From assembly GCF_002873135.1 (NCBI RefSeq), contig NZ_MCVI01000003.1, positions 124,001-188,000 of the forward strand: a stretch of DNA of 64,000 bases, in the 5' to 3' direction. Below, piece after piece: positions 26,745-37,743 of this stretch. The notes under the pieces are model-generated. The model ran no database searches and was not told the origin of the DNA. It saw only the letters and a program-made list of their open reading frames with translations. A program made the translations under genes and the position numbers. Each line of letters begins with the position of its first letter. The first letter of the stretch is position 1. The DNA is from Shewanella sp. 10N.286.48.A6. GTDB lineage: Bacteria; Pseudomonadota; Gammaproteobacteria; Enterobacterales; Shewanellaceae.

Positions 26745-27481
26745 TATTCGCCTCTACGCCCTTCTAGCATTAATGTTTTCATATCTTTTACTGCAGTCGC
26801 TAAACCGTCAATGGCTGCTCTAGCGATAACAGCATGCCCAATATTTAACTCATACAACTCAGGGATAGCTGCAATAGCTTTGACGTTATGGTAATGCAAT
26901 CCATGTCCTGCATTAACAATCAAGCCTTTACTGTGAGCATATTTGGCCATTTCAGTAATGCGCGCCAACTCTATAGCCTGCTCAGCATCCGTTTCAGCAT
27001 CGGCATAACAACCGGTATGGATTTCAATATAAGGTGCGCCCGATGCTACAGCAGCATCTATTTGGCTTTTGTCGGCATCAATAAATAAAGATACCTTGAT
27101 GCCTTCTGCAGCTAACGTCGTGACAGCTTGAGTGATTTTATCAAGTTGACCTGCCACATCTAAGCCACCTTCTGTGGTCAGCTCTTCACGCTTTTCTGGC
27201 ACTAGGCAGGCATAGGCGGGCTTGACTTCACAGGCTATCGCAATCATTTCATCGGTAACGGCAAACTCAAAATTCATCCGCGTTTTAAGGGTTTTAGCCA
27301 ACAAATACACATCACGGTCTTGAATATGGCGGCGATCTTCTCGTAAATGAATAGTGATGCCATCTGCGCCAGCATGTTCTGCAACCGCTGCGGCATGGAT
27401 AGGATCAGGGTAACTGGTTCCACGAGCTTGACGAAGAGTGGCAATGTGATCGATGTTAATTCCTAATAAAATTCCACTCAT
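26744..27481 (-). CDS. pdxJ: Pyridoxine 5'-phosphate synthase
   Basis: Last ring-forming step of vitamin B6 synthesis, from 1-deoxyxylulose 5-phosphate and 3-hydroxy-1-aminoacetone phosphate. The product is 245 residues. Typical motifs are [48 protein letters not shown] and [12 protein letters not shown]. It is coupled to acpS by a one-base overlap. Confidence 0.98.
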   Translation of the reverse strand: MSGILLGINIDHIATLRQARGTSYPDPIHAAAVAEHAGADGITIHLREDRRHIQDRDVYLLAKTLKTRMNFEFAVTDEMIAIACEVKPAYACLVPEKREELTTEGGLDVAGQLDKITQAVTTLAAEGIKVSLFIDADKSQIDAAVASGAPYIEIHTGCYADAETDAEQAIELARITEMAKYAHSKGLIVNAGHGLHYHNVKAIAAIPELYELNIGHAVIARAAIDGLATAVKDMKTLMLEGRRGE

Positions 27482-27594
27482 TGTGGCTCCTTAATTGGCA
27501 AAACTGACTCGCTAACTAGCAAATCTAAAAAGTAATATTACAAACTAGTGGGCCTATTCTAATGTAAACCACTGGCTGCTCATATATTAAAAAG

Positions 27595-28302
27595 TTATTG
27601 TTTAATAAATAACTTACGGCTAACTAATGGCTTACCGCCTAATAGCGGCGTTAACAGATAGCGCATGAGCCCTTTGGCTTGATTTAGGTGCTCTGGGGTT
27701 AATTGTTTTTGCTTGAGCTGAATGAGCATCTCACCAGCGAGCAAGTTACGACTGCTTGTAAAATGCTCTGATGCGGCTTGATTTACGACAGCAAAACCGG
27801 CATCAGTAACAAAACGATAGCTGCAACCTGCCATGATCATCTCACCTAAGGTGTCGTAGTCCAGTGATGGCAAAGCACCTAATTCTAAAAGTAGCTCCAT
27901 CTCAAAATAGCGTAAATGACTGGAACTAAATTGCTGCGCCAAGCCCATTAAACTGCGGTGATAATGCAGGAATAACCCTTCAGCATGTTGGCCTGAATTA
28001 AGTACCCTAACCAGCAGCTCATTAAGATACATAGCAGAATATAAACTTTCAGCTTTAAGGGGTAATGCCGGCGCTGCGGGTTCAACTTGGGTAATAAATT
28101 TAAGCGAAGAATCAGTAGAGCCTGATTTGCTATTGAACTGGAATATCAGCGGCTGAAATGGCTGAATGATACTTTTAAGGGATTTTTTTCCGCTACCTAC
28201 TCTGACTAAGGCATCGACCCTTCCTACATCATCAACTAACAGGTTAACGATCACACTGGATTCTCTGTATGGTCGATGATGTAGTATGTACCCCCTTAAC
28301 AT
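27595..28302 (-). CDS. recO: DNA repair protein RecO
   Basis: Recombination mediator that helps RecA displace SSB in RecFOR repair. The product is 235 residues. The N-terminal OB-fold starts LRGYILHHRPYRESSVIVNLLVDDVGRVDALVRV; the helical C-terminal part contains FEMELLLELGALPSLDYD. The zinc cysteines found in some RecO families are not evident, as in E. coli. It lies 47 bases after era. Confidence 0.95.
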   Translation of the reverse strand: MLRGYILHHRPYRESSVIVNLLVDDVGRVDALVRVGSGKKSLKSIIQPFQPLIFQFNSKSGSTDSSLKFITQVEPAAPALPLKAESLYSAMYLNELLVRVLNSGQHAEGLFLHYHRSLMGLAQQFSSSHLRYFEMELLLELGALPSLDYDTLGEMIMAGCSYRFVTDAGFAVVNQAASEHFTSSRNLLAGEMLIQLKQKQLTPEHLNQAKGLMRYLLTPLLGGKPLVSRKLFIKQ

Positions 28303-28349
28303 AGCAGGGTTACACAGCCGCTAAAGTCGGTATTAAGTAAAGCATCGGC

Positions 28350-29354
28350 TTAGTCTTCACCATAGCCTAAGCTTCGTAAAGCACGTTCGTCATCTGCCCA
28401 GCCTGACTTAACCTTAACCCAAACTTCTAAGAAAACTTTATTATCAAACAAGGTTTCCATATCAAGTCGAGCTTGGGTGGCGATAGTGCGGATACGCTCA
28501 CCTTTATTACCGATAACCATACGTTTTTGGCCCGTACGCTCGACCAAAATCAAAGCATTGATTTGATAAACGCCGTTTTCCATCATTTTGAACTGTTCAA
28601 TCTCAACGGTGGCATCATAAGGCAATTCATCACCTAAGAAGCGCATTAGCTTTTCACGGACAATTTCTGATGCCATAAAGCGTTGCGAACGGTCAGTGAC
28701 GTAATCTTCTGGGAAATAAAATCCAGCTTCAGGTAACGACTCACTGGCTAAATCTAAAATTCGTTGAATATTCGTGCCTTTAGTAGCCGAGATAGGCAGA
28801 ATTTCATCAAATTTAAACTTAGCAGATAACTTTTCAAGATAAGGGAATAAAGACTCTTTATCTTTAATATTATCGACTTTATTGATAGCTAAAACCGTTT
28901 TACGCTGACCACTGCCTTGCTCTAATTTCTTGAGCACCATCTCATCATCTTCAGTCCACGTCATGCCATCAACCACAAACACAACCATGCAGACATCAGC
29001 AAGCGAACTTGCTGCAGCACGGTTCATGAGGCGGTTAATCGCACGCTTTTCTTCAATATGTAAGCCTGGAGTATCAACAAAAACAATTTGCCTAGCTTCA
29101 TCGGTATGGATACCCATAATGCGATGACGAGTGGTTTGCGGTTTTTTAGAGGTAATACTGACCTTCTGCCCAAGTAACTTGTTCAGTAAGGTCGATTTAC
29201 CCACATTAGGGCGGCCGACAATAGCAACCATGCCACAATAGGTGATCTCGTATTTTGCTGTAGCGGCTGGCGCAGCGCCATTCATCCTTGCCAATAATTC
29301 ATCTAAACTCGGCTCAACTGGTGAGTTCTCTGGCAAGTCTGTTTTTTTGGTCAT
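28350..29354 (-). CDS. era: GTPase Era
   Basis: Essential GTPase for maturation of 16S rRNA and 30S assembly. The product is 334 residues, about 33 more than E. coli Era owing to an N-terminal Ala/Pro-rich extension before [26 protein letters not shown] motifs are complete ([18 protein letters not shown]), and the KH domain has [22 protein letters not shown]. The ATG overlaps the rnc stop in ATGA, which supports this start, although a Met at residue 24 is also possible. Confidence 0.97.
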   Translation of the reverse strand: MTKKTDLPENSPVEPSLDELLARMNGAAPAATAKYEITYCGMVAIVGRPNVGKSTLLNKLLGQKVSITSKKPQTTRHRIMGIHTDEARQIVFVDTPGLHIEEKRAINRLMNRAAASSLADVCMVVFVVDGMTWTEDDEMVLKKLEQGSGQRKTVLAINKVDNIKDKESLFPYLEKLSAKFKFDEILPISATKGTNIQRILDLASESLPEAGFYFPEDYVTDRSQRFMASEIVREKLMRFLGDELPYDATVEIEQFKMMENGVYQINALILVERTGQKRMVIGNKGERIRTIATQARLDMETLFDNKVFLEVWVKVKSGWADDERALRSLGYGED

Positions 29355-30031
29355 TTATTAATAAGCTCCAATACCTGAGCGGCAGCTAGCTGCTCAGCTT
29401 TTCTTCTTGAAGTACTGACGCCTGTCACTACTTTATTGATTTCTGCTACGCGACATTCAACTGTAAATGTCTGGTCATGGGCCTCACCTTTTACATCAAC
29501 AACATGGTATTCAGGTAAGGGCTTTTTATAACCTTGCAGATATTCTTGTAAAATCGTTTTCGGATCTTTTTGATTGATGCCAGGTTTGATTTCAGCCAAA
29601 CGCTGCTGGTACCAGGTCAGTAATAACTTACGACAGGTCTCTATGTCAGCATCTAAATAAATCGCCCCGATAATTGCTTCAACCGCATCAGCTAAAATAG
29701 ACTCACGTCTAAATCCACCACTTTTAAGCTCGCCAGGGCCTAAGTAGAGGTAATCGCCTAGCTTAAATTCTTTTGCGATAACCGTTAAGGTTTCACCTTT
29801 GACTAAGGTGGAACGCATACGGCTTAAATCACCTTCAGTAGCCTTAGGGAACTGATGATAAAGGGCATCAGAAATAATGATTGATAAAATCGAGTCACCT
29901 AGAAACTCTAGGCGCTCATTATGTTTTGATGCAGCACTACGATGAGTTAATGCCTGAGTTAATAAATCAACATTAGTAAACTCATAACCCAGCGTACGAC
30001 ACAGTCGCGGTAAGTTTTTAATTGGTTCCAT
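29351..30031 (-). CDS. rnc: Ribonuclease III
   Basis: Endonuclease for double-stranded RNA that processes rRNA precursors and some mRNAs. The product is 226 residues, as in E. coli. The catalytic signature [21 protein letters not shown] and [18 protein letters not shown] are intact, followed by a C-terminal dsRNA-binding domain ([12 protein letters not shown] to [10 protein letters not shown]). It overlaps lepB by one base and era by four, so lepB-rnc-era are translationally coupled. Confidence 0.98.
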   Translation of the reverse strand: MEPIKNLPRLCRTLGYEFTNVDLLTQALTHRSAASKHNERLEFLGDSILSIIISDALYHQFPKATEGDLSRMRSTLVKGETLTVIAKEFKLGDYLYLGPGELKSGGFRRESILADAVEAIIGAIYLDADIETCRKLLLTWYQQRLAEIKPGINQKDPKTILQEYLQGYKKPLPEYHVVDVKGEAHDQTFTVECRVAEINKVVTGVSTSRRKAEQLAAAQVLELINK

Positions 30032-30945
30032 TACTTGATCGCACCTACTCTGTCAAAACGCACCCCGGTTGGTACCCATGTTGGTAACCAACTACTTGCA
30101 GGTCGTTCAAATTCAAAACTAATCCAAATCGCTACCGCTTTACCTACTAAGTTAGCTTCAGGGACAAAGCCCCAAAAGCGGCTATCAGTGCTGTTGTCAC
30201 GGTTATCACCAATGGCAAAGTACTGACCTTCTGGCACAATAAATTCACCCACTGCCGTACCCGGTTGCTCAAAGAAATGTGAGCTAAAATCAGGGCGAGA
30301 TGGGTTGATTAAAATATCATGTTCTACATCAGTTAACTGCTCGGTATAGCGAGATAACGACACACCTTCATGGGTAAACTCACCACGATTAACTGGCGTT
30401 AGCTTAATTGCTTTTGCTGGCGGACAATTTGTTGCTGCATCACATTTAGGCTGAATAAGAAATTGCTTATTTTGGTAAATAATACGGTCACCGGGTAAAC
30501 CAACCACTCTTTTAATATAGTCTATTTCAGGCTGCTGAGGATATTTGAACACAAACACATCGCCACGCTCAGGCTCACCTGTTTCAATTAGCTTGCTGCG
30601 AAAGACGGGGTCACGTAAACCATAACTGAATTTTTCTACCAGAATAAAATCACCTACCAGTAAAGTCGGTTTCATTGAGCCTGATGGTATTTGAAATGGC
30701 TCATAAATAAATGAACGCAATATCAATACAAATGCGATAACCGGAAAAATTGAATGGGCAAATTCAACCAAGGTTGATTCACGCGTAATGCTGTATTTTG
30801 CATCATCACTCAAATTAGGTTGCTTTGCTTCTGCAAGGGCTAAGCTTTCACGACGTTTAGGGGCAAATATCGTTGCATCGATTAACCAAATTAACCCACT
30901 CACAAGGGTTATTATGGTTAAAATAAGAGAAAAATGGGCTGCCAT
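30031..30945 (-). CDS. lepB: Signal peptidase I
   Basis: Inner-membrane Ser/Lys protease that cleaves signal peptides from exported proteins. The product is 304 residues (E. coli has 324). Two N-terminal membrane helices (about 5-25 and 62-78) are followed by box B with Ser90 ([11 protein letters not shown]), box D with Lys146 ([13 protein letters not shown]), and box E ([15 protein letters not shown]). It is the first gene of lepB-rnc-era. Confidence 0.98.
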   Translation of the reverse strand: MAAHFSLILTIITLVSGLIWLIDATIFAPKRRESLALAEAKQPNLSDDAKYSITRESTLVEFAHSIFPVIAFVLILRSFIYEPFQIPSGSMKPTLLVGDFILVEKFSYGLRDPVFRSKLIETGEPERGDVFVFKYPQQPEIDYIKRVVGLPGDRIIYQNKQFLIQPKCDAATNCPPAKAIKLTPVNRGEFTHEGVSLSRYTEQLTDVEHDILINPSRPDFSSHFFEQPGTAVGEFIVPEGQYFAIGDNRDNSTDSRFWGFVPEANLVGKAVAIWISFEFERPASSWLPTWVPTGVRFDRVGAIK

Positions 30946-31153
30946 TGAAATTTAAGCTCCTGCCTTTAACACTTTCAAATAATAGTTTAATGAATAAACC
31001 GCTGAATAATGAGTATCCTATGGAATACATCGTTAAGCACTAACTGTAATGTTACAAATTATACGAATAAACCGTTGTTGCAAAATTAACTTTTGCTAAT
31101 GACAACGCCGCAAACTGCGGCGTTATCTGAACTCTAATGAAACCTATGCAGGA
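30946..31153. other. lepA-lepB gap with inverted repeat
   Basis: The 208-base gap contains a perfect hairpin at 31104-31124 (AACGCCGC / GCGGCGTT) shortly after the lepA stop. There is no T run, so it is not a standard terminator; it may stabilise the 3' end or work with Rho. Confidence 0.5.
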
Positions 31154-32944
31154 TTAATCATTAAGTTTCAATACAGCTAAGAACGCTTCTTGAGGCACTT
31201 CAACGTTACCGACTTGCTTCATGCGCTTCTTACCTTCTTTTTGCTTATTTAGTAGTTTCTTCTTACGCGAGACATCACCACCATAACATTTAGCGGTAAC
31301 GTCTTTACGCATTGCTTTAATGTTTGAGCGGGCAATAATCTGACTACCCACCGCAGCTTGAATCGCGATATCAAACATCTGTCTTGGGATCAGCTCTTTC
31401 ATTTTATCAACTAAAGCTAAGCCGCGATGACGAATGTTTGAACGATGAATAACCATTGCTAGCGCATCAACTCTGTCACCATTGATCAAGATATCTAAAC
31501 GCACCATATCCGCTTCTTCAAAACGAATAAAGTTATACTCTAATGAGGCATAACCACGACTGGTTGATTTCAATCTATCAAAGAAATCCATGACGACTTC
31601 AGCCATTGGCAATTCGTAAGTCACAGAAACTTGATTACCGTGATAAACCATATTGGTTTGTACGCCACGCTTCTCGACACATAAAGTGATAACGTTACCC
31701 AAGTACTCTTTAGGCACCAACATGTTTGCTTCAACAATAGGTTCACGGATCATGTCGATGTTATTGATTGGCGGTAAATCTGATGGGTTATCTACATACA
31801 CCACCTCACCATTGTTCAATTGAACTTCATAAACAACCGTCGGTGCTGTGGTAATCAAATCAAGGTTGTATTCACGCTCAAGACGCTCTTGAATGATTTC
31901 CATGTGCAATAAGCCAAGGTAACCAATACGGAAACCAAAACCTAATGCTGAAGATGATTCAGGCTCGAAAAACAGCGATGCATCGTTCAAGCTTAGCTTG
32001 TTTAATGCATCACGGAAGCTTTCAAACTCATCTGTCGAAATTGGGAATACACCGGCATAAACTTGCGGTGTAACCTTTTTAAACCCAGGTAAAGGCTCTT
32101 CGGCACCATGTTTAGCGTGAGTTAAGGTATCACCTACTGGTGCGCCGTGAATTTCTTTAATGCCCGAAATAACAAAGCCAACTTCACCGGCTTTAAGCTC
32201 AGGTGTATCTGTTTGTTTAGGCGTAAAGATACCAACACGGTCAGCATTGTAGTTTTGACCGGTAGACATAACTTTAAACTTGTCACCTTTTTTCAAGACG
32301 CCATGCTTAATACGTACTAACGAGACAACACCAAGGTAACTATCAAACCATGAATCAATAATCAGCGCTTGAAGTGGTGCATCGATATCACCTTCTGGTG
32401 GTGGGATATCCGATACGATGACTTCTAGTACATCTTTAATACCGATACCCGTTTTAGCTGAGCAGCGCACAGCTTCCATAGCATCGATACCAACAATATC
32501 TTCGATTTCTGCAGCGACACGCTCAGGATCGGCTTGAGGTAAATCGATTTTATTTAAAATCGGTACCACATCAAGATCCATTTCTAAGGCGGTGTAACAG
32601 TTTGCAAGTGTCTGTGCTTCAACGCCTTGACCGGCATCAACTACTAGCAATGCACCTTCACACGCAGCAAGTGAACGGGATACTTCATAAGAGAAGTCAA
32701 CGTGGCCGGGTGTATCAATGAAGTTCAGCTGATAAGTTTCACCATCATCGGCTTTATAGTCGAGGGTAACACTCTGCGCTTTAATGGTAATGCCGCGCTC
32801 ACGTTCGATATCCATAGAATCGAGAACTTGAACGTCCATTTCACGGTCTGATAAACCACCACAAAATTGGATAAGGCGATCAGACAATGTTGATTTGCCA
32901 TGGTCGATATGGGCAATAATTGAGAAGTTTCTAATGTGTTTCAT
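31154..32944 (-). CDS. lepA: Elongation factor 4 (LepA)
   Basis: Ribosome-bound GTPase that influences initiation and back-translocation. The product is 596 residues (E. coli has 599). G motifs are [22 protein letters not shown] and [13 protein letters not shown]; the C-terminal LepA-specific domain includes [32 protein letters not shown]. The start at 32944 was chosen because [16 protein letters not shown] matches the family, whereas an upstream in-frame extension does not. Unlike E. coli, lepA and lepB are separated by 208 bases with a hairpin. Confidence 0.98.
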   Translation of the reverse strand: MKHIRNFSIIAHIDHGKSTLSDRLIQFCGGLSDREMDVQVLDSMDIERERGITIKAQSVTLDYKADDGETYQLNFIDTPGHVDFSYEVSRSLAACEGALLVVDAGQGVEAQTLANCYTALEMDLDVVPILNKIDLPQADPERVAAEIEDIVGIDAMEAVRCSAKTGIGIKDVLEVIVSDIPPPEGDIDAPLQALIIDSWFDSYLGVVSLVRIKHGVLKKGDKFKVMSTGQNYNADRVGIFTPKQTDTPELKAGEVGFVISGIKEIHGAPVGDTLTHAKHGAEEPLPGFKKVTPQVYAGVFPISTDEFESFRDALNKLSLNDASLFFEPESSSALGFGFRIGYLGLLHMEIIQERLEREYNLDLITTAPTVVYEVQLNNGEVVYVDNPSDLPPINNIDMIREPIVEANMLVPKEYLGNVITLCVEKRGVQTNMVYHGNQVSVTYELPMAEVVMDFFDRLKSTSRGYASLEYNFIRFEEADMVRLDILINGDRVDALAMVIHRSNIRHRGLALVDKMKELIPRQMFDIAIQAAVGSQIIARSNIKAMRKDVTAKCYGGDVSRKKKLLNKQKEGKKRMKQVGNVEVPQEAFLAVLKLND

Positions 32945-33085
32945 GTGGGTGAAATGGCTACTACTAAAATGGTGGATATAATGAGGTCGAATTGTACCTG
33001 ATAAAGGGGTTAATACCAATCACAATCAATAACTGGACAAAAAACAATAATAAAATCACCCTTCATATCTGATAAATAATGCTAT

Positions 33086-33619
33086 CTACCCCCGCGAAAG
33101 GCTGATCCCTTGGCCTAAATACGCTGTAATGATGGGCGTCGAGGCTTTTTCAAGCGTTAGCGCTTTGCTTTTACCGGCTTTCCAAGCCATGAAACTGCCT
33201 ATCGCTGCAAGCATCATTGCGCCATGGTCAGTGTTGATATCCAAAAGACCAGCTAAGCCCTGCCCCATAATAGCGCCTAAAAATAACCCAACTAAAGGAG
33301 TGATATAAACCAGCATTGCTGCTTTTAATATCACGGATTCAGGCAGAGCAAGTTTCAGTAAATCACCCGCTTCGCAGGCTTGTTCTGCCATCAGAGAGAA
33401 TTGCTGCTTTTTAATCGAAAAGGCTTTAGCAACCGTTGAGGTGCCACAATTGTCACTGCTTGAACAATGATTACAAGCACTCTTAAGTTCAATCTCAACG
33501 GTAACCCACCCTTTGGGATCGTAAGCGATTACCGTCGCCACCTCCTCCAACATCGATTGCGATAATGCTGGAGGTGATTGAGGTTTTTGCGCTGATGTTG
33601 AGTCTACTTGTTGAGTCAT
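33086..33619 (-). CDS. rseC: RseC/MucC family membrane protein
   Basis: Inner-membrane protein encoded with rpoE in most gammaproteobacteria and implicated in SoxR reduction and sigma-E modulation. The product is 177 residues. An N-terminal cysteine cluster (SACNHCSSSDNCGTS, residues about 46-60) is typical, and two membrane helices follow (about 98-118 and 126-150). It is the last gene of the rpoE operon, but 115 bases containing a hairpin and short tandem repeats separate it from rseB. Confidence 0.92.
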   Translation of the reverse strand: MTQQVDSTSAQKPQSPPALSQSMLEEVATVIAYDPKGWVTVEIELKSACNHCSSSDNCGTSTVAKAFSIKKQQFSLMAEQACEAGDLLKLALPESVILKAAMLVYITPLVGLFLGAIMGQGLAGLLDINTDHGAMMLAAIGSFMAWKAGKSKALTLEKASTPIITAYLGQGISLSRG

Positions 33620-33640
33620 AGCGAAAGGCGCCCTGTAAGT

Positions 33641-33665
33641 TAAGTGCTAGTGATTCTAGCACTTA
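33641..33665. repeat. Perfect hairpin between rseB and rseC
   Basis: TAAGTGCTAG and CTAGCACTTA form a 10-bp perfect stem with a five-base loop. It lies 22 bases before the rseC start. No T run follows on the minus strand. Confidence 0.75.
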
Positions 33666-33690
33666 TTTTAACGCTTGTTTTATGGCTAGT

Positions 33691-33750
33691 TACTTTAATA
33701 CTCGTTATTTCAAGACCATTTATTTCAAGAATCTTTATTTCAACACTAGG
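33691..33750. repeat. Four imperfect 15-bp tandem repeats at the rseB 3' end
   Basis: Four consecutive 15-base units begin TACTTTAA, TATTTCAA, TATTTCAA and TATTTCAA. They span the rseB stop codon at 33735-33737, so the last unit encodes the end of RseB while the others are noncoding. Confidence 0.7.
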
Positions 33751-34667
33751 CTTTTAGCAATACGATTAAGCGTATCTGCAGGCACTTTACCCACAGCAAC
33801 TACTTCAACATTGCCCACTTGCTCAACCACCATTGAAAGGCCGTTGCGGGTAATTAGCTCATCAGGCATTGGACTATCACCCATTCTGGCCACATACACT
33901 GAAATGTTAACTAAGCCATCGGTTAAAGCGATATATTCAACTGATTCATCACTGCCAAGTAAGCGGTGATGATCTTTTACGACTAAATGAAACCCTGCAG
34001 GTAACCAAGTAAATTGCCAATTCTGTCCTTCAATCCGTTCAGCTGGGTTCATCACAGGCGGCAGTTCTTGCTTTTCAGCTTCGACTAAAATGCTCGCTGG
34101 CTCACCAAGCTCTATTAGCTCAATGACCATCATTTGCTCAATAAGCTGTTTGTCTTGGTTAATCATGTCATAACGCAGTGGTAAATGGGTTTCCATGTCC
34201 ACCCAAACTTGTGACATAAAGCGGTGTTCATCAACCGGAATAATGCGGATCATTTGCCCAGGGCGCCCAGCTATACGGCTTCTTCCACCTAAAACAAATT
34301 GATACCCCAGCTCTAAAGAATTGATATTAGATGCAAAAATAGCAGGCCAAAGACCTTGAATACGGGGAGCGCTGATGCTGTATGCCGGTTGGTCATGCTC
34401 AATAAATGTTACCGTATCAGCAACTCTGACCGCATTTTTAGGGGGGCCATTGAGGTACTCTAGAAAAGCGACTTCTTTATTATTGACCGTACCATGCAGA
34501 TAAACCAGTGGTCGTATGTGGTCGGCTTGCAGTTGAATAATAGAAGATTTGAATTGTTTGGTTTGTAATGCTTGGCTCATACTTTCAAGCCAAGCTTTCG
34601 CTGATTTTTCTTCTTCGGCAATACTAGGGAAAGCCAATACAGCAAGTACTAACAGGATTAGACGCAA
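33735..34667 (-). CDS. rseB: Sigma-E regulatory protein RseB
   Basis: Periplasmic protein that binds the RseA periplasmic domain and senses mislocalised lipopolysaccharide; it blocks DegS cleavage of RseA. The product is 310 residues. A signal peptide (MRLILLVLAVLAFPSIAEE) is followed by a MucB/RseB N-terminal LolA-like domain and a smaller C-terminal domain (about 210-310). It lies 12 bases after rseA. Confidence 0.95.
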   Translation of the reverse strand: MRLILLVLAVLAFPSIAEEEKSAKAWLESMSQALQTKQFKSSIIQLQADHIRPLVYLHGTVNNKEVAFLEYLNGPPKNAVRVADTVTFIEHDQPAYSISAPRIQGLWPAIFASNINSLELGYQFVLGGRSRIAGRPGQMIRIIPVDEHRFMSQVWVDMETHLPLRYDMINQDKQLIEQMMVIELIELGEPASILVEAEKQELPPVMNPAERIEGQNWQFTWLPAGFHLVVKDHHRLLGSDESVEYIALTDGLVNISVYVARMGDSPMPDELITRNGLSMVVEQVGNVEVVAVGKVPADTLNRIAKSLVLK

Positions 34668-34679
34668 GCTAACTCCGAA

Positions 34680-35294
34680 TTAATGATTAAAATCGTTTAG
34701 TTCAATTTCGCTATTGTTGTCCACAACCGCACCTGAATTCAACCTTTGTTGTAGCATATGGTCTTGGATATAAGAATTTATACGGCGACGTTGCTCAACC
34801 ATATTATCGTTACTGATATTAGATTGATTTTGTACAGCCCCAGTTTGGAGACTAACAGGTGACGCAGTCCCAATTAAAGGACGAGTATTTAACACAGGTA
34901 ATGGTGAGTCGACACTTGGGTCTTGCTCATAATTTTGCACACCAACAATTGCTACCATAGCCACAGTTGCAGCAATTGCATATTGACCAAACTGTTTGAA
35001 AAACGGTACCACATTATCTTTCTTAGTCTCGTTCACGGTTTCAGTATCATGTACTGAAGTTGTTTGAGTCTGAGGTGCAATAATGGCTGGCTCTAATTCT
35101 ATTGCCGCTGCAATATTAGCAGAAAGATCCAAATCAATTGTCTGTGGTAACTCGCCGCGCATTGCATCGCCTATCATGTGATAGTTTTGCCATTTGCTAT
35201 GTGAGCCTTCGTCTGCTGACAATTCCGCTAATGTTTTTGCATCAACTTCGCCGTCAACTGCTGATGAAACCCATTCTTGACCTGATTTAAGCAT
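34680..35294 (-). CDS. rseA: Anti-sigma-E factor RseA
   Basis: Single-pass inner-membrane protein that holds RpoE inactive until it is cleaved by DegS and RseP. The product is 204 residues. The cytoplasmic sigma-binding domain has GQEWVSSAVDGEVDAKTLAELSADEGSHSKWQNYHMIGDAMRGE. A membrane helix lies at about residues 103-120 (YAIAATVAMVAIVGV), and the periplasmic part follows. It lies 24 bases after rpoE. Confidence 0.95.
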   Translation of the reverse strand: MLKSGQEWVSSAVDGEVDAKTLAELSADEGSHSKWQNYHMIGDAMRGELPQTIDLDLSANIAAAIELEPAIIAPQTQTTSVHDTETVNETKKDNVVPFFKQFGQYAIAATVAMVAIVGVQNYEQDPSVDSPLPVLNTRPLIGTASPVSLQTGAVQNQSNISNDNMVEQRRRINSYIQDHMLQQRLNSGAVVDNNSEIELNDFNH

Positions 35295-35318
35295 TTTTCA
35301 CCCATGTCATAAAGACTG

Positions 35319-35897
35319 TTACTGTTCCAGCAAAGGCTGGAGTTTTTTATCGATTGATTCCCGTGCGCGGAAGATCCTTGATCTCACCGTCCCAACAGGA
35401 CAATCCATGATATTGGCAATATCCTCGTAACTCATACCATCGAGTTCTCGTAATGATATTGCAATTTTCAATTCTTCTGGCAACGTTTCTAACGTTTCAA
35501 AAATCACTCGATTAATTTCATCTGATAACACCAAGCGTTCTGGTGAAGCAAATTCCTTTAATGCATCGCTGCCTTCGTAGTATTCAGCTTCTTCGGCGTC
35601 AACACTGTTAGCCGGTGTTTTTCTGCTCTGAGAAACCAAATGATTTTTTGCAGTGTTTACTGCAATGCGGTAAAGCCAAGTATAAAAAGCACTTTCACCC
35701 CGAAAGTTGGGTAATGCACGGTAAGCTTTAATAAAGGCTTCTTGTGCAACATCTGCTATGTCCGCTTGGTTTCGTATGTATCTCGAAATTAAGCTCATTA
35801 CCTTATTTTGGTATTTTTGGACTAGCAAATTGAAGGCGTTTTTATCACCACGCTGAACACGTTCAACTAACTGTTGATCACTTATTTGTCCACTCAT
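35319..35897 (-). CDS. rpoE: RNA polymerase sigma factor RpoE (sigma-24)
   Basis: Extracytoplasmic-stress sigma factor. The product is 192 residues, near-identical in design to E. coli RpoE (191). Region 2 contains NKVMSLISRYIRNQADIADVAQEAFIKAYRALPNFRGESAFYTWLYRIAVNTAKN; region 4 contains LPEELKIAISLRELDGMSYEDIANIMDCPVGTVRSRIFRARE. It heads rpoE-rseA-rseB-rseC. A clear sigma-E type promoter lies 67-93 bases upstream, indicating autoregulation. Confidence 0.98.
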   Translation of the reverse strand: MSGQISDQQLVERVQRGDKNAFNLLVQKYQNKVMSLISRYIRNQADIADVAQEAFIKAYRALPNFRGESAFYTWLYRIAVNTAKNHLVSQSRKTPANSVDAEEAEYYEGSDALKEFASPERLVLSDEINRVIFETLETLPEELKIAISLRELDGMSYEDIANIMDCPVGTVRSRIFRARESIDKKLQPLLEQ

Positions 35898-35963
35898 CCG
35901 AGCCGACTACTCCTAAATCTATAATACTGATTTCTCAGTCGCTCGAATCATATTCACATTAAA

Positions 35964-35990
35964 GTAGACTCGCATGCTTTGAAAAAGTTC
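35964..35990 (-). promoter_or_regulatory. Sigma-E promoter of rpoE
   Basis: On the minus strand GAACTT (35985-35990) and TCTAC (35964-35968) are 16 bases apart. This matches the sigma-E consensus (GAACTT, then TCTGA-like) and gives the autoregulatory promoter found upstream of rpoE in enterobacteria. Confidence 0.8.
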
Positions 35991-36121
35991 GATATTGAAT
36001 GAAAAAAAATTAATTTAATTAAAAAATTAGCGATTACCCCATCTAATAGTAATGTCTAAGTACCCAAAAAAGCGTAATTGATTTACCATTGAGGAACATA
36101 TTAAGTACTCCATGATACCTT

Positions 36122-37732
36122 ATGAAACAAGCAGTTGAACACCAGTCTGATATTTTGGTTATAGGTAGCGGTGCAGCAGGATTAACACTTGCCCTGCATC
36201 TAGCTGAAAAGTCTAAAGTTATTTTACTTTCTAAAGGCCCTTTGGCGGAAGGTTCGACTTATTATGCCCAAGGTGGAATCGCATCTGTATTCGATGAATC
36301 GGACACTATTGAATCACATGTTAACGACACGCTCATTGCTGGCGCAGGACTTTGTGACAAAGAAGTGGTGACTTACACGGCTGAAAATGCCAAAAAGTCG
36401 ATGCAATGGTTAATTCAATGCGGTGTGGCATTTGATAAAGAAGAAACTGACGGCGATCAAAGCGCAGCACCTTATCATTTGACCCGTGAAGGTGGTCACA
36501 GCCATCGACGTATTTTGCACTCTGCCGATGCAACCGGTAAAGCAGTACAATCAACCTTGCAAGAACGCGCAATCGCGCACCCGAATATTAAAGTACTTGA
36601 GCGATATAACGCCATTGACCTAATCACCACTCGCAAATTAAACCGCCCCGGTAATCGTGTAGTGGGTGCTTATATTTGGAACCGCGATGCTGAGCACGTT
36701 GAAACGGTAACAGCCAAATTTGTTGCTATCGCGACAGGTGGCTGTTCAAAGGTATATCAATATACTTCTAATCCGGATATTGCTAGTGGTGACGGAATCG
36801 CCATGGCTTGGCGAGCGGGTTGCCGTATTGCCAACATGGAGTTTAATCAATTTCATCCAACTTGCTTGTATCATGCTGATGCTAGAAATTATCTGCTCAC
36901 TGAAGCATTACGTGGTGAGGGCGCATATTTAAAACGACCTGATGGTAGCCGTTTTATGCCTGAATTTGATGAACGCGCGGAACTTGCTCCCCGTGATATT
37001 GTGGCAAGGGCAATCGATTATGAAATGAAGCGCTTGGGTGCTGATTGTCTGTATTTAGATATCAGCCATAAACCCGCTGAATTTGTCATCAAACATTTTC
37101 CCACGATTTACAGTCGCTGTTTAGAATTTGGTATTGATATCACCACCGATCCCATCCCTGTGGTGCCTGCAGCCCATTACACCTGCGGCGGCGTCATGAC
37201 AGATTTGCATGGTCAAACTGATATCAATGGCCTATATGCCATTGGTGAAGTAGCCTACACCGGCTTACATGGTGCCAACCGACTGGCCAGTAACTCCTTA
37301 TTAGAGTGCTTGGTTTTTGCTAGAGCTGCTGCTCAAGATATTGAAAGCTTGCTTGAAAAAGTGCCGACACCCGGGCCTGTGCCACTCTGGGATGAAAGTC
37401 AGGTTAATAACTCAGATGAAGAAGTGGTCATTGCCCATAACTGGCATGAACTGCGTTTATTCATGTGGGATTATGTAGGAATTGTTAGAACCGATAAACG
37501 CTTGGAGCGCGCGCTACGCCGCTGCGCATTGTTACAACAAGAAATTCAAGAATATTATAGTAACTTCAGAGTCAGTAACAATTTACTGGAATTGAGAAAC
37601 TTGGTTCAAGTAGCTGAGTTAATCATTCGCTGCGCCATGGAAAGAAAAGAAAGTCGTGGCCTACACTATAATGCCGATTACCCAGAGCAAGTCGATAATC
37701 CAAAGCCAACTATTTTACAACCTGAACGATAG
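36122..37732 (+). CDS. nadB: L-aspartate oxidase
   Basis: FAD enzyme that oxidises aspartate to iminoaspartate, the first step of de novo NAD synthesis. The product is 536 residues (E. coli has 540). FAD-binding [17 protein letters not shown], the YYAQGGIA motif, [12 protein letters not shown], and the substrate-site signatures [12 protein letters not shown] and [15 protein letters not shown] are present. It is divergent from rpoE, as in E. coli, and converges on ygfX with 11 bases between stops. Confidence 0.98.
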   Translation: MKQAVEHQSDILVIGSGAAGLTLALHLAEKSKVILLSKGPLAEGSTYYAQGGIASVFDESDTIESHVNDTLIAGAGLCDKEVVTYTAENAKKSMQWLIQCGVAFDKEETDGDQSAAPYHLTREGGHSHRRILHSADATGKAVQSTLQERAIAHPNIKVLERYNAIDLITTRKLNRPGNRVVGAYIWNRDAEHVETVTAKFVAIATGGCSKVYQYTSNPDIASGDGIAMAWRAGCRIANMEFNQFHPTCLYHADARNYLLTEALRGEGAYLKRPDGSRFMPEFDERAELAPRDIVARAIDYEMKRLGADCLYLDISHKPAEFVIKHFPTIYSRCLEFGIDITTDPIPVVPAAHYTCGGVMTDLHGQTDINGLYAIGEVAYTGLHGANRLASNSLLECLVFARAAAQDIESLLEKVPTPGPVPLWDESQVNNSDEEVVIAHNWHELRLFMWDYVGIVRTDKRLERALRRCALLQQEIQEYYSNFRVSNNLLELRNLVQVAELIIRCAMERKESRGLHYNADYPEQVDNPKPTILQPER

Positions 37733-37743
37733 CGTTAAGATTA

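Noticed and set aside
33682..33969. Plus-strand frame antisense to rseB beginning with YFNTR/YFKTI pentapeptide repeats
   Set aside because: The repeats come from the noncoding 15-base tandem repeat. There is no ribosome site, and the rest is the mirror of the rseB coding frame.
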